This document shows positions 11,207 through 21,284 of a DNA stretch of 64,000 nucleotides, piece after piece. Below the pieces are notes generated by a model. That model saw nothing but the letters and a program-made list of their open reading frames with translations, had not been told where the DNA came from and searched no databases. The DNA lies in NCBI RefSeq assembly GCF_002994745.2, contig NC_037090.1:36947001-37011000 (forward strand), given 5' to 3'. The stretch is from Rosa chinensis (lineage: Eukaryota; Streptophyta; Magnoliopsida; Rosales; Rosaceae). Within the stretch, counting starts at the first letter, position 1, and each line of letters starts with the position of its first letter. Position numbers and translations under genes: made by a program.

Positions 11207-11730
11207 CTAATATATTATCTCTAGATTCGGTGAGGCACGCCTGAACCGGAGCAACTTTTTAACTACGTCCAAAGAATTTTGGAGAACAACTAGATCTGGA
11301 TTTACAACATCAGCATCAGGCTCCGCAGGCACAACAGTCATTGTCTCAAGTACTGGTGAACTTATAAGCAGAAATCTGATAAAATCCAGTTCAGCTTCAA
11401 CACCAGATATGCGCAGTATTTTCACATGTCGCAGTTGGGTGAATGAACAACCGTCCAGCCAAGAGTACACTGCTCCCTCAGCTTGATCTTGGCATTTCAT
11501 AGCTTTAATATTTAGTGTTTCTAGAGCAGGGAAGCTTCTCAGAAGGCGAAGAGCAGTTGAAACATCCTCCACCTCATCAAAGGACATCACTATGTCAAGA
11601 ACTTTCAAATGTAGACATGGTTTACGCAGCTTATCTAGCAAAGCACAACCAGCCAGATAATTCAAAAAGAACCAATTAATATGGAGACTCTGAACCTGAG
11701 GCAGGCCAATAAAAAAATTATCTGTGTGGT
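11207..11730 (-). pseudogene. F-box/FBD/LRR-type gene fragment, C-terminal part only
   Basis: The minus strand encodes the C-terminal LRR and FBD region of a plant F-box/FBD/LRR protein: GLPQVQSLHINWFFL, then LKVLDIVMSFDEVEDVSTAL, then LRHVKILRISGVEAELDFI, then SSPVLETMTVVPAEPD and LLRFRRASPNLEIIY, close to the family C-terminus. The family normally has about 400-450 residues with an N-terminal F-box. Here the F-box and first LRRs are absent, and upstream sequence quickly becomes transposon-like. A possible splice acceptor (GCCTGCCTCAG) precedes VQSL. It is most likely a relic or captured exon. It lies about 100 bp inside the MULE-like stretch at 11780-12335. Confidence 0.7.
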
Positions 11731-11779
11731 GTTTTGATAAGTTACATGTTGTTTTCTGTGTATTAAAGTCAAATTATCT

Positions 11780-12335
11780 GTGAATCCTACAAAAAGGTGC
11801 ATTTTTGGTGGCCTATTGGGAGGCAGTAGAGACATTGGACTTTGTATTGGGGGGCAATAATATGATTATTGGGAGGCAATAATATGATTATAAATTGATC
11901 AATTTGTGCCTGTAGTGTATTCATTTTGGTTTTGTGAGTTCATACAATTCACTGGATGGCAATAATATGATTTTTGGGAGGCAATAATATGATTTTTGGG
12001 GGGTAATAATATGATTACTGGGGAGCAATAATATGGTTACTGGATATTATTAGGGACTGGTTGCAGGATTCCGGTCACCGGTCGCCGGATTCCGGTCACC
12101 AATCGCCGGCGCCCTGCCACTGGTCACCGGAGGCCGGCAAGGTGGAGGATGACTTTTCCCTCTAAGTGAAAAAGAAGGAGAGGGCAAAAAAGTCTCAAAA
12201 AAAAAATAAAAAAGAATTAATTGGGTAAAGGGGAAATAATCCCTTAGAGTGTTTTGGGTAAATGGGGTTAAAAAATAGTTGGTGGAGCAAGTGGACAATT
12301 TTTAGCCTAAAATCGGGTAAATGATCATTTCCCCT
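11780..12335 (-). mobile_element. End of a MULE-like element, same family as 29022-30888 and 44593-45985
   Basis: Read on the minus strand from about 12335 it matches the left ends of the two other copies: a CCATTTACCC-type terminus, the AATTAATTCTTTTTTATTTT-type stretch, a CCTCTCCTTCTTTTTC tract, then the GGATTCCGGTCACCGG block (12050-12140). Imperfect units of GGGAGGCAATAATATGATTA follow (about 11810-12050), resembling the CCCCAATAGACC units of the other copies. No right TIR was found, so the element is partial or rearranged. Confidence 0.6.
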
Positions 12336-13680
12336 TTTTAATAATGTGGGTTACAAGTCAGGTAATTGGGTCATGTCATAATTGATAGTCTTAACTGTTA
12401 CCCACTCCATCTCACCCCTGATATTCCATCATGGAAGTAAAATTTGAATCGATGACCTTCACAATGTCATAGAATCAATAGGTCACGGCTCACTGATACA
12501 ACCAGCTAATTTGTGATTGTATGAGACAATATATAAAATACGAGATTTTTTTTTTTTTTTCCTTCAAAAATTTCTCCAAAATGAATAAACCAATATATAT
12601 TTTTCAACCTGCACAATAAAAATCCCAATAAAAGGAAATGACACTTCAAACATATCAAACACAGGACCACAGTGATTCTGAAGAAAGAACTATCGATTTC
12701 TCTGTCTATTAATCATATTTCTATATAATGCTCCCTCACTATGTCCCATATTTCTTCCTCAACCCTCTGCCAATCAGTTACAGTTCAACTTTCAAAAGCA
12801 ATTGTTGGACTTGTGCCGATTCAGAACTCCCAATTCGATTTTTTCCTTTTCTATAAAGTTGGAACTGAGCTCACCTAGGTTTTAAATCTTTGTTTCTCTT
12901 CTAACCATTGATGTATTGATACGTTAATGTTAATGTAGCGTATACTTCTCTTACAATTTAAGCTGAAAAGGTCTTCCTTTTCGAGCCAGGATATAGCATT
13001 CTTTTTTTTTTTGAAAAGGAAACAAAGAAAAAGAAAAGGATATAGCATTCATCTACCCTTCAAAATTTCAAGTGATTACAACATACCTTACTATCAAAAA
13101 TTGCCTAATTACTATTTGAGGACTTATATCGCTCTCCTAATTAAATTGCATTACTAGAAGTAAACATGAATAAACCTTCCTTAATACGCTCTGGTCTGTA
13201 CTGATTTCAGAAGGATGGTCATGCATCTTCAGCTAACAAACAGTATTGCCTAATTAGCTTTGTTCTCAAGGTGGACAACCAGATCAAGTTTCTTAAACTT
13301 ATGAGGGATCTAGTGCATTTCACAACCAGATCAGATTACTTGGCAGCCAATCAACCAAAGTGGGCAGCCAAATAAGAAACCTATGCAGAGCAAGTGAACT
13401 TAAAAACCCTTATGCATGCCTACTTTACTTTTAAGGTTTGCCTTCACAGAACCATTGAGTAAAACAATCAGTTTAAATGGGCACTTGAGAAATACCTAAC
13501 AAAGAAAATTGTGCTGACTTAAAGGAGTTAGTTGGCCAACTAAAGAAAGATTATAATAACCACCAGAACTTAACAAATTTGCATATGCTAAGATTAAGTT
13601 GTGCTGACACCACAAGTTACTAAGTACTTCCCATAGTGGTGAAAATGATCACCTACTAGAAAATGACATGTGCTGCCTCT
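12336..13680. other. Intergenic, no gene seen; GDSL upstream region
   Basis: AT-rich sequence without supported genes, including homopolymer A/T runs near 12545 and 13005. The last few hundred bases form the promoter-proximal region of the GDSL gene. Confidence 0.5.
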
Positions 13681-13688
13681 GAAGTCAC

Positions 13689-13694
13689 TATATA
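13689..13694 (+). promoter_or_regulatory. Putative TATA box of the GDSL lipase gene
   Basis: TATATA in the context CACTATATATTC lies 47 bp before the ATG at 13741, so the 5' UTR would be very short. Inferred from position only. Confidence 0.45.
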
Positions 13695-13740
13695 TTCTTG
13701 TTGATTTGTAACTTTTTTAGCTAACCAGTGTGATTGAAAG

Positions 13741-15529
13741 ATGGAAGCTGTATTCGGGATGGCTCTAGCCACCATCATTTTGACAAGCATGGCAGCCATG
13801 GCTGCATCAGAAGCATCTCCAGCCACATTTGTGTTCGGTGACTCGTTAACAGAAGTGGGAAACAACAATTATTTGCAGTATTCTCTTGCAAAGTCAAATT
13901 TTCCTTGGTACGGGGTCGATTATGAAGGTGGTCAGGCTACCGGGAGATTCACAAATGGAAGAACTATTGGTGATTTAATATGTATTGATCTCTAGTCTCT
14001 TCTTTTGATCTCTCGCTACATATATATCCTGTCAGCAACTAATTGGTTCACATGTATGATTCTGTGTCTCTTTGGAATATTTGCAGCTGCAAAGCTTGGG
14101 ATTCCATCACCGCCGCCTTATCTCTCATTGTCAACGAATGATGATGCACTGCTTAAGGGGGTCAACTATGCATCTGGTGGTGCAGGAATACTAAATGACA
14201 CTGGACTCTATTTTGTAATGACATTTCTTCCTTTATTTCAAAATGTTGTTTATGTTCATCACACCATATGTGTACAAAAGACTTAACGCTGCTGCTATCT
14301 CCTCTTTTGCAGATTGAGAGACTGTCCTTTGATGATCAAGTACAAAGTTTCAACAAGACAAGGGAAGTCATCAAGGCTAAGATTGGGAGTGAAGCTGCAA
14401 CCAAGCTTTTAACTGAAGCTCTCTATTTCATTGGAATTGGTATTCTTTATTAATGCACAACTGGAGTTCTTTTTCATGTTTGAACTTTGGATAGGGGATT
14501 GACAGATAATTCTATTCTTTACCCTTTCAGGCAGCAATGATTATGTCAATAATTTCTTACAACCCTTTTTACCTGATGGTCAAGAGTACACTCATGATGA
14601 CTTTGTGGAACTGTTAATAGGCACCTTAGAGCAACAACTTAAGGTAAAACTCTATTTTCAGTCTCCTGTATATCATTTATCACTTGTAAAAAAGGGGGAA
14701 CACACTTTGATTTTTACTTCAGATCATATTCGTAAGTGACACAAATGTGGATCGACTTGTATGAATGAACTAATAAATTAGATTGTCATTTGATTAATCA
14801 AATGACAATCTAATTTTATGGAGTGAAAATCTAATGCAGTTACATGAAACTCACCATTGGTCCCTAATTAGCTTCACTTGGAAACCTTTTTATGTTTCTG
14901 TTAGACTCTTTACCAGTTGGGTGCACGAAAGATGATGTTTCATGGTCTTGGTCCACTCGGCTGCATTCCTTCTCAGAGGGTTAAATCAAAGAAAGGCCAA
15001 TGCTTGAAGAAAGTCAACAAGTGGGTGCTGGAATTCAACTCTAAAGTAGAGAAGCTCATTGCCTCTCTTAACAGACGCCTCCCAAAAGCAAAATTCTCAT
15101 TTGCTGATACATATTCAGATGTTCTTGACTTAATCAGCAACCCTACCACATATGGTATTAATCTTTAATTCTTTATCAACAATGCTAGAGGCACCAACTA
15201 TTATTTCAACTTGAGTAATGAGCTGATATCTGCTAGGATAGCTCAGTCCTCCTAGCATTACTGATATATGGTACTTATGTGACCACTTTGATGGTATTTA
15301 AATCTGTAATCTTTCAGGTTTTAAGGTTTCCAATACGTCATGTTGCAATGTAGACACGAGCATTGGAGGGCTATGCTTACCAAATTCAAAAATATGCACG
15401 AACCGCAAAGATTATGTATTCTGGGATGCATTCCACCCCTCAGATGCAGCAAATGCAGTTCTTGCTGACAAACTCTTCTTGAGACTATTTTCTAAGCCTC
15501 CAGCCCCTGCACCAACACCTTCTCACTAA
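13741..15529 (+). CDS. GDSL esterase/lipase (At5g37690-like), six exons, intact
   Basis: A secreted GDSL-family (SGNH) serine hydrolase. Exons by GT-AG junctions and frame: 13741-13981, 14087-14214, 14313-14439, 14531-14643, 14905-15154, 15318-15529. The total is 1071 nt, 356 residues, the usual length for the family, with no internal stop. Residues 1-22 are a hydrophobic signal peptide. Block [15 protein letters not shown] has the nucleophile Ser35; block II is [10 protein letters not shown] (105-114); block III GSND has Asn168; block [12 protein letters not shown] has Asp323 and His326. All catalytic positions are present. The Pro/Ala C-terminus is short. The sequence closely follows Arabidopsis At5g37690-type proteins. 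Acyl-ester hydrolysis in the apoplast is the family role; the natural substrate is unknown. Confidence 0.93.
14775..14816. repeat. Perfect 42-bp palindrome inside intron 4 of the GDSL gene
   Basis: A 21-base arm starting AAATTAGATTGTCATTTG is followed without any loop by its exact reverse complement, centred between 14795 and 14796. The flanking bases do not extend the match. Confidence 0.95.
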
Positions 15530-15907
15530 TTCACATGTTTTTCATATCAACAGTATAGTTATAGAACCCACTAATGTAACAAAGTACCATGGGCAACATA
15601 TAGGATCATGCCTTGCCGGCCTTGGAGATTTGAAATCAGCTGAACAACTCCTGCGTTGTAAACAAAGAACTTGCATTTCAATCAGAAACTTTTCATCATC
15701 ATTCACCTTATATTAAGGATGTTAAGGGTGTAATTCCATTAGCAAAAATTAGACCGGCCAGGAGAAACTCAGAAAAGTGCAAATGAAAAAAAATTGAAAG
15801 AGAGTTATATCAAAACTGAAAGAGAGCTAAATCTAGTTTATCAAAACTGAAAACATGAACAGCAGATAATGGAAAAGAATTGCTCCAAGCCATGACTTAA
15901 CTTGAAT

Positions 15908-16141
15908 GTCATGTGTTTGCAATTGCATCGGCCACAAAGTTTTCTTCTCTCCAAATATGTCTGAACTAAATTGATTCAAAGTAATGACTAATGATCATGA
16001 TGACGAATGTCCTTGAGCAGGCAGAGCAACATTCTGATTCCGCTAGGCGTGACAATTGAACCATGAATAATATCAATTAGATTTTTCATATCTCCCTCCA
16101 CTTGAATTTTGGTATGACCATGTAATAAGGCTGCAATAAGG
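15908..16141 (-). mobile_element. LINE RNase H fragment
   Basis: On the minus strand one frame gives HTKIQVEGDMKNLIDIIHGS. After a frame change it gives HIWREENFVADAIAN, the C-terminal RNase H motifs of plant LINEs. It ends where the palindromic retroelement begins. Confidence 0.7.
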
Positions 16142-16150
16142 CCAGCTTTT

Positions 16151-19110
16151 CAACATTTTAATTTTGAATTTTTCTTGTATTTATCTATTCTACTTTTATC
16201 TCCCCATCATTTTAGTTTTACAACCTACTTTTTTTACCCCATGAGTTGTCTGATTCAAACTCTTTTACTGCGCCTCCTCCCCCCCCCCCCCCCCAAGTTG
16301 AGCCTTCTACCCCACACACAAAGCCCAAAGCCCAAGCCTTCTTCTTTTCCTGTTCTCGTTAAAATTGGGCAGAGAGAAAGGAGAACCTCGTTCAGCTCCT
16401 CCATCCCACGTTGCCACCATGCATAGGGCAACCACTCCTAGAAAATCATCCTAGACCTTCAAAAGGAAGTATCCAAGCCAGAGGTTATCAATCATCCTTC
16501 TCCTCTTACCTTTCTTCTCGTTCCTGTGCATATCAGCCTGCTTGTATGTCCCAGAACGCCTAATTTGGGGCCTCTGATTAAAATGTCTTCTTCATGAAAG
16601 TTGTTCGTCTCTGTCTCTTCTACCTGACCTCCAAATTTCAGTCCTATTGGAGTCGTTTTGAGACCTGTACATCAATCGAAGTGAGAGCTGTTTAGAAGTG
16701 AACCTGCTCCGAATTTCTGCTGGTATTCCTCCTCTTGCTCCACCCGAATTCCCCAAATCTTGTTTGAGATTGATCCCAATAATTGGTAAGATTACTTTGC
16801 ATCAAGTTCCTAGCTCTATCCTTAATTTTTAGGCTTAATACGTTCAAACAACTTTCCTACATATTGAGAAATTTTTGTTTCACTTTGCATGTCCAAGATC
16901 AAGCAAACTTCTTGGCATGCAACTGGGGGTGATCAAATCAAACTCCCTCAGCTCTCTTTCCGGTGGAAGCCCTCAAGAAAACTCACCTTTTTGGTTGGTC
17001 CTTAGTGAGTATCATGCTTTCCTTAACACCGTGTTTAATTTGGTTGTTGTTACGAATTCTTGAAGATTACGAACTTATCACTACTGTTGTTGGTATCTTA
17101 CTGCTTTAACCTTGATTTCTCATTCATTCTAATGTCTAGGAAATTCTGCTAGGCCATGGCTATACCATGAATATTAAAATCGTATTTAGTTCAAAGGTTT
17201 ATTTGTTATTTATAGCAGTCCAAACATCATGTTTCAATACATCATATCATTGAGCTACAACACCTGCCCATATAGTATCATAAAGTAACTCAAGCTTTAG
17301 GTCTTTAGAAGCATAAGGCATGTCCCTTAAGTTTGTTGGGTTCTCTTTCACTGGCCATATTGGGTACCAAAGGAGCTTTGAACAAAAGAACAACTTTCTG
17401 CAGTTTTTCAGTTTTCAGTACAATCTGACCCAGCTGTATTTATTTCAAAAATGGTGCTAAACCGCTGAGAATTTGGGATCGGTTTCTTCTAGAGAATAAT
17501 AGTAGACAGAAAAATTAACGTTTCCGAATTTGAATCACTCCGAAATAATTTTTCTAGAATTAGTTATGGATTTTTGAAAAATGTATATGGAAGCCTATGT
17601 TTCTGGAAAGGATCTGCACTTTGTTTAACTTTAGCCTTTAAGTCCTTTACTCTTTGAATGACTTAACTTGAAATTCCACAACCATTTCAATCTTACTGAG
17701 TTGGTTGTTAAACCATCCTTCTTTAAAAAATTTCTCAAGAACTTACATCTAGTATTTTGAACAATTTTCTTTGACCTTTGACAATTCCTTTTAATTAAGC
17801 TATATTTTCAGCTTTCAACAACTTGTCTTTTAAAAGTGTTCTTACCACTTTTTCCAAACAACAAGCTCCTTCTTGGAACCCAAATGGTCTGGTTATTAGC
17901 TAGTGAATTAGATTAGAGGAGGGGTTTTCTTTGGAGAGTATTGAGAGTGAATTGCTAGACTTGTTTATCGTTGTTTATGCCGTTTATTTGATCTAGGCTC
18001 GGCATCTTGGTAGGATCTTGTGAAGTTGGTGGTTGCTACAAGGTTGCATTGAGGCCAAGTACTGCAAGGGAAAGCTCGGGTTCCAGGTAAGGGATGCCTT
18101 TTAACTCTATCTATGCTTTTCATGCATAAACCATGTTTTATAAGAGGCCTCTCGCATGTTTTGGAAATTATATGTTTTTACACTTGAAATGGTTTGCGTG
18201 GTTGGAATAATGTGTTGGCAATTGATGGGGATGTAAGGAGATGGTTTGACCTTCCTTGGTGATTGGAAATCCCGAACCACCGGTGGTGGGCATCGTGCAT
18301 GGCCCTTGTTATTGATTTTCTCCTTTGTCTCTAGCCTTGTGATAATGATTGAATTCCGGAAAGTGATTGGCTAGATATACGGTGATGATGGAAGTTGTGG
18401 AATGAGATCAAATGCCATGGATTTATGTTTACGTGGTGACGATTACGTGGGAATGCAAACCAGTTTTATCTACTACCTTTTATCAAAGATATAACTCATG
18501 TTTTCAAACTTAGGTATGGGGGGCAGGCATAGGCAATGACTCGATGTAGGAGCCTAACCCCTACTTTAGTTTGTTTTGTAGGTTGTTGCTGTCAATGCTT
18601 GGGTATGGAGGATTATTTTTGGAGGCCATAAATTGTTTTATCTAAATTTTATTTTTCTCTTTATTTGGCATGTTTGATCTCGTTAAATTTTTGCAAAGAC
18701 GTGTATGGTTGATGATGTGTGCGATTGCTTAACATCAAAGTGAGACATTAGGGTTAGAACCTCCACTTCAGTCTAGGTGATAGTGGGCTAGACTTAGAAG
18801 ACTCACATTAAATTCTATTCAATGAACTTAATGTAAACTCGGGCTAAAAACTAAAAATTGTGTAGGTTTTAAATTCAACACAACACCATCTTACTTTCTC
18901 TTCCTTGCCTAGTTCATAATCTTGTGGTTACCAGCCATGTCCATTATGCAAGCCTAAAAACTTTTGGACTTATAGACTTATTGTTTTTCAACCTAAAGGC
19001 CTTGTCTCTTTAAGGAATTCTAGGCCCAAAGCACGTAGTCCCTAAATGTCGCGGGTGTAGGGTTCTTTGGGGAGGCAGCGCTGTGGTAATTCAATCTTTG
19101 GGTCGCCATA
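16151..19110 (+). mobile_element. Left-arm LTR (5'-truncated) of a large gag-only retrotransposon
   Basis: Mirror image of the complete LTR at 21285-24751 but lacking its first ~570 bp. It ends ...GGTCGCCATA just before a degenerate primer-binding site at 19118-19130 (TGGTATCATAGCC; one change from the usual TGGTATCAGAGCC). It contains a C15 run near 16280 and no supported gene. Confidence 0.7.
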
Positions 19111-19262
19111 GAAAACTTGGTATCATAGCCAATGGTTCTGATAGACCTTGAACTTAAACCTTTTCATTGTGTGAAGTTTGATGGATTGTCTTTAATCCTT
19201 GTTATCATCATCAACCATACTAAAAGTGTTTTGAAAATATATTTTTCAGATTTGAAAGAAAA

Positions 19263-19856
19263 ATGTTTGACTCCTCCATGGACTCCTTCGGCACTGATAG
19301 CACAGCCGAATCCTGTGTGACCGTGGAATTGAAACCCTCTGCTCGGATTGAGGTCTCTCCACCCTCGTCCTCTAGTGCTCTTCCCTCTTACTCCGCTAAG
19401 TGTCCGAATACAAAGGTGGTGGAGATGAGAAACCAAATTGCAGAACTTGATAGGGATCTCGAAAGTGTAACAAGGGTGATAAAAGAAGTCGTTTACCCTC
19501 GACAAAAGGTCAATTCATTACAGGAGTATATTAAAGAATTCTTGGCGGTGAGAGCTAGACATCCCGACATATATGAGTGCTTTTAGAGGATCGTAATTAT
19601 CGATTCATACATGGTCTAAATTCAAGGATGCATGCGAGAAAGGATGACAATGGACTACTCCCGACCCTTGGCACGAGGTTGTTGAGGAGGCCGAGAGGGT
19701 TGACACATTCTTGAACTAAATATACTCTGTGCTCGATACAGAAGGTGACAGACGACCACTTCCTCCAGAAATTCAAGCGATCAAAGACCGTATCGATCCT
19801 GTAGACTATCATAGGGAGCTAGCATTTTATCCATACGATCCAGAAGATTTAGACTA
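19263..19856 (+). pseudogene. gag-like gene of the left arm, frameshifted
   Basis: Homologous along its length to the open gag-like ORF of the right arm (20545-21156). It starts FDSSMDSFGTDS, runs through VVYPRQKVNSLQEYI and stops at ECF because two extra T residues after GAGTGC (about 19574-19580) shift the frame. The remaining homology is visible in another frame to about 19856. Confidence 0.7.
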
Positions 19857-20184
19857 GAACTTGTTGTTAGCAGGACGTTTGTGATCACTTTGTTAGACCC
19901 CCTAGTCTCTTCTTGCTTTTCGAACTCCTTAATCTCTCCTTTGCTTGTTAAACATTGCTAGGTCTCATCTCTATATGCTCGGTAATATTCCTCAGCTTGA
20001 ACTTCGATGTTTATTTTCTAAAGCAAACTTCGACCTTGCTGAAAATTCCTGAATCAATTACTGGATTGCCCACTTTGAGACTTATCTTGCCTAACCTATT
20101 GATCTTCAAAACTCTTGAATTTTTTATATGTTTCAGTTTTGGTTGGTTAACTACGGATCTGGAAATTTTCAACTCTTTCCATCA

Positions 20185-20218
20185 CCAAACTTTGAAAAAT
20201 CACCCAGAATTTGTTTCA
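20185..20218. other. 34-nt spacer at the centre of the 8 kb palindrome
   Basis: Unpaired sequence between the two arms. The flanking arms pair perfectly for at least the innermost 18 bases. Confidence 0.85.
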
Positions 20219-20544
20219 TGATGGAAAGAGTTGAAAGTTTCCAGATCTGTTGTTAACTAGCCAAATTGAAACATATCAAAAATTCATGAATTTTGAAGAT
20301 CAATAGGTTGGGCAAGATAAGGCTTGAAGTGGGCAGTCCAGTAATTGATTTAGGAATTTTCGGCAAGGTTGAAGTTTGCTTTAGAAAATAAACATCGAAG
20401 TTTAAGCTGAGGAATATTACCAAGTAAATAGAGATGAGACCTAGGAATGTTTAACAAGCAAAGGAGAGATTCATGAGTTCGAAAAGCAACAAGAGACAAG
20501 AGGTTCTAATAAAGTGATCACAAACGTCCTGTTAACAATAAGTT

Positions 20545-21156
20545 CTAGTCTGAATCTTTCGGATCGTATGGATAAAATGCTAGTTCCCTATGACAGTCTA
20601 TAGGATTGTTACGGCCTTTGATCGCTTGAATTTCTGGAGGAAGTGGTCGTCCGTCGCCTTTTGCATTAAATACAGTGTATATTTCATCCAAGAATGCGTC
20701 AACCCTCTCGGCCTCCTCAACAACCTCGTACCAAGGTCTGGAGTAGTCCATTGTCATCCTTTCTCGCATCCTTGAATTTAGACCATGTATGAATAGATAA
20801 TTACGATCCTCTAAGCACTCATATATGTCGGGATGACTAGCTCTCATTGCCAAGAATTCTTGAATATACTCCTGTAATGAATTGACCTTTTGTCGAGGGT
20901 AAACGACTTCTTTTATCGCCCTTGTTACACTTTCGAGATCCCTATCAAGTTTTGCAATCAGGTTTCTCATCTCCACCACCTTTGGATTCAGACACTTAGC
21001 GGAGTAAGAGGGAAGTGCACTAGAGGAAGAGGGTGGAGGGACCTCAATCCGGGCGGAGGGTTTCAATTCCACAGTCACATAGGATTCGGCTATGCTGTTA
21101 GTGCGGGAGGAGTCCATGGAGGAGTCAGATATTTTTCTTTCAAATCTGAAAAACAT
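20545..21156 (-). CDS. gag-like ORF of the right-arm retrotransposon (intact, 203 aa)
   Basis: An open frame of 203 residues with an acidic Ser-rich start, a Pro/Ser linker, a helical segment with EMRNLIAKLDRDLESVTRAI, then LQEYIQEFLAMRASHPDIYECLEDRNYLFIHGLNSRMRE split across what looks like a gag (retrotrans_gag-like) core, and an acidic C-terminus. The F..GLN..MRERM pattern is typical of retrotransposon gag capsid regions. It lies about 110 bp after the primer-binding site (21267-21280) of the minus-strand LTR. No protease, RT or integrase follows, so the element resembles a terminal-repeat retrotransposon with only a GAG domain (TR-GAG). Its capsid role is inferred. Confidence 0.65.
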   Translation of the reverse strand: MFFRFERKISDSSMDSSRTNSIAESYVTVELKPSARIEVPPPSSSSALPSYSAKCLNPKVVEMRNLIAKLDRDLESVTRAIKEVVYPRQKVNSLQEYIQEFLAMRASHPDIYECLEDRNYLFIHGLNSRMRERMTMDYSRPWYEVVEEAERVDAFLDEIYTVFNAKGDGRPLPPEIQAIKGRNNPIDCHRELAFYPYDPKDSD

Positions 21157-21266
21157 ATTTTCAGAACACTTTTAGTATGGTTGATGATGATAACAAGGAT
21201 TAAAGACAATCCATCAAACTTCACACAATGAAAAGGTTTAAGTTCAAGGTCCATCAGAACCATTGG

Positions 21267-21280
21267 CTCTGATACCAAGA
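21267..21280 (-). other. Primer-binding site of the right-arm element
   Basis: On the minus strand TTGGTATCAGAGCC, complementary to initiator tRNA-Met, lies a few bases after the LTR end. Confidence 0.8.
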
Positions 21281-21284
21281 TTTA

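Noticed and set aside
19164..19505. 113-codon minus-strand ORF and its mirror at 20890-21231
   Set aside because: Antisense shadows of the two gag copies.
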